A stretch of DNA of 64,000 bases from Bradyrhizobium sp. CB82 (GTDB taxonomy: Bacteria > Pseudomonadota > Alphaproteobacteria > Rhizobiales > Xanthobacteraceae). Location: contig NZ_CP121650.1 of the NCBI RefSeq assembly GCF_029714405.1, forward strand, positions 2,981,001 to 3,045,000, written 5' to 3'. The notes under the pieces were generated by a model. It was given only the letters and a program-made list of their open reading frames with translations. It made no database searches and was not told the DNA's origin. A program made the translations under genes and the position numbers. Positions 62,553-64,000 of this stretch are shown piece after piece; within the stretch, counting starts at the first letter, position 1, and each line of letters begins with the position of its first letter.

Positions 62553-62797
62553 CGCAATGTCCCCGCCAACCAAGCCTATTGGGACGGGAACGAGTCTACC
62601 ATCCCCGGCTATGTGGAAGCCTGTGGAGAGACGGTGCACAACTCGCACTTTATGGGTGCCCTAGGCAGGCTGTGGATGCGTCCGGCGCCGGCCGGCACTT
62701 CCCGCCAAGCCAAGCGAAAAGAGCCCACCCAGCGACGCTACGGTGCAGCGGCAAAGGGCTATCTTTTGGGCTGGTCGCGGTTGAGAGCTGACCGCGC

Positions 62798-62863
62798 TTA
62801 TGCCGCGTGAGCGACGTTCTGAGGTCGCCAATTCCAGGGCATGAGTTCGTGGATGAGCTTGGC
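62798..62863 (-). pseudogene. IS66 TnpC C-terminal fragment
   Basis: The last 21 residues (LIHELMPWNWRPQNVAHAA then stop) match the typical end of IS66 TnpC transposases. The match stops exactly where the tip of the next insertion sequence begins, so that element cut the gene. Confidence 0.55.
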
Positions 62864-62925
62864 GTGTCAAACGCCATCCGGAACTGCCCCCTTTGCGTCA
62901 TGAAGAACTGCCCCCACCCTCGGGT

Positions 62926-63783
62926 TCATGATGTCGGTTGAAGGTTGGCTCCGCCGCTGACGGGACGGAGGGAGGCGGAGCCGACCGGAGGGCCGTCAGC
63001 GGCGGGCGGCTGGATGAGGCCGCTCTTTCGCTTGGCACGGAGCCGGTAGCTGTCGCCGCGGATGGTCAGCACGTGGCTGTGGTGGAGGAGCCGGTCGAGG
63101 ATCGCGGTGGCGACCACCGGATCGGCGAACACGGTGCCCCATTCGGCAACGCTGCGGTTCGACGTGATCAGCATGGCGCCGGTTTCGTAGCGGCGGCTGA
63201 CCAACTGGAAGAACAGATGCGCCGCGTCGGGCTCCAGCGGCAGGTAGCCGAGTTCGTCGACGATCAGCAGCTTTGGCTTCGCCAGCGCGAGCAGTTTCTC
63301 GTCCAGGCGCCGCTCGCCATGCGCCTTGGCCAGGCCAGCGACCAGCGTCGTCGCCGTGGTGAACTGCACCGTGTAACCGGCCAGGATCGCCTCTCGCCCG
63401 AGCGCGATCGACAAGTGCGTCTTACCGACGCCCGGCGGGCCGAGCAGCAGCACGTTCTCGCCGTTGGCGATCCAACGTGACGCGGCCAGGTCGCGGATCT
63501 GCTTCGGATCGATCGACGGCTGCGCCTCGAAGTCGAAGCCCGCAAGTTCCTTCACGGCTGGGAAGTGTGCGAGTTTCAGCGCCATCTCGATGCGGCGATG
63601 ATCCTTGCGCGCGATCTCGCGCTCGCACAGCAGGAACAGCGTCTCACGCGCCGACAGGTTCGCGCGCGCCGCCTCGTCGAGCAGGTTGTCGAGCTGGTCG
63701 CGGATGCCGGAGAGCTGCAATCGCGCCAGCATGGCCTCGAGCCGGTCGATTGGTGCTTCGGTAGCCTTCCTTGTGCGCGCCAT
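62926..63783 (-). CDS. istB: IS21 helper ATPase IstB
   Basis: A 285-residue AAA+ ATPase, intact. Walker A is GPPGVGKTHLSIALG near residue 116, Walker B is LLIVDELGYLPL near 172, and the sensor region ITSNRSVAEWG is present. It overlaps istA by four bases. The C-terminal tail is Pro/Gly-rich. Confidence 0.92.
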   Translation of the reverse strand: MARTRKATEAPIDRLEAMLARLQLSGIRDQLDNLLDEAARANLSARETLFLLCEREIARKDHRRIEMALKLAHFPAVKELAGFDFEAQPSIDPKQIRDLAASRWIANGENVLLLGPPGVGKTHLSIALGREAILAGYTVQFTTATTLVAGLAKAHGERRLDEKLLALAKPKLLIVDELGYLPLEPDAAHLFFQLVSRRYETGAMLITSNRSVAEWGTVFADPVVATAILDRLLHHSHVLTIRGDSYRLRAKRKSGLIQPPAADGPPVGSASLRPVSGGANLQPTS

Positions 63784-64000
63784 CAGAAGCTCCCTCCGAT
63801 CGCTGCTTCGTATTCGGCAAGAGGGCGCAACAACGAGGGCAGTGGAGAAGGCGCCGGCCCTGCCGGTGTCGCGATTGCCGGTCGGCAGACCGCGCCATTG
63901 CGACCGGCAACCCCGTCGAGGTGGGCGGAATCGACGATCCGCAGCCGGCGACCCTCCGATTGCTTGTGGACCGCAACCTCGCGCATGCCATGGCGGATGC
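63783..64000 (-). CDS. istA: IS21 transposase IstA, C-terminal part only
   Basis: The frame is open to the window edge and encodes VHKQSEGRRLRIVDSAHLDG to AEYEAAIGGSF and stop, the usual end of IstA. The catalytic domain lies outside the window. Confidence 0.8.
   Translation of the reverse strand, partial: IRHGMREVAVHKQSEGRRLRIVDSAHLDGVAGRNGAVCRPAIATPAGPAPSPLPSLLRPLAEYEAAIGGSF

Larger units (their letters stand above)
62865..64000 (-). mobile_element. Second IS21-family insertion sequence, truncated by window edge
   Basis: The tip TGTCAAACGCCATCCGGAAC with repeated AACTGCCCCC motifs marks the istB end. istB is complete and the 3' end of istA is present; the rest lies beyond the window. It belongs to a different IS21 subgroup from the element at 58 kb, judged by its IstB sequence. 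Confidence 0.8.

Overview
The window is high-GC DNA that looks like a Bradyrhizobium-type chromosome (Alphaproteobacteria, Hyphomicrobiales). This rests on several signs: paired FNR/FixK boxes (TTGAT-N4-(G/A)TCAA), Mla-type lipid transport genes, TRAP and Bug-type substrate-binding proteins, and the palindromic intergenic repeats common in that group. The species call is inference; no rRNA or complete tRNA gene is present to confirm it.

The left part (1-23.4 kb) is mostly ordinary chromosome. It holds the end of a Pat-like acyl-CoA synthetase/acetyltransferase, an mlaE-mlaF-mlaD lipid-transport operon, and a solitary ParA with a phasin-like partner. Next come a cupin, a small FNR-controlled redox cluster (cytochrome c, FnrN-type regulator, small membrane protein) and a second Crp/Fnr regulator. 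A frameshifted cyclase faces a dctPQM TRAP transporter and an SDR dehydrogenase across three 21-bp tandem repeats. A leftward molybdenum-hydroxylase operon, a formate-dehydrogenase-like molybdoenzyme and an enoyl-CoA hydratase complete this part.

From 23.5 to about 54.5 kb lies an integrative and conjugative element (ICE). It begins with a tyrosine recombinase and an excisionase-like partner, followed by a Toprim primase-like protein, a DUF2493 protein, a Fic protein and a DUF736 protein. Two related hairpin leaders precede the DUF2493 and DUF736 genes. A regulatory switch follows that closely resembles the QseC-QseM-FseA system of the Mesorhizobium symbiosis island ICEMlSymR7A: an XRE regulator, a small DUF2285-like antiactivator, and an activator split over two frames that needs a +1 ribosomal frameshift. 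Then come an RdfS-like excisionase, RepA with iterons, DUF2840, the TraF peptidase, a lytic transglycosylase, the relaxase, the TraG coupling protein, two ribbon-helix-helix proteins and a trbBCDEJKLFGI mating-pair operon. The system looks damaged. trbJ carries an in-frame amber codon, the transglycosylase has lost its N-terminus to a frameshift, a decayed MFS gene sits inside the conjugation region, and the LysR gene after trbI is a fragment.

The right part (54.5-64 kb) is a mosaic of small genes and mobile-element debris: an IS701-like fragment, one IS21 element with a nonsense istB, a second IS21 element running off the window and cutting an IS66 remnant, two tRNA 3'-end fragments that may be integration scars, and a pair of DnaA boxes.
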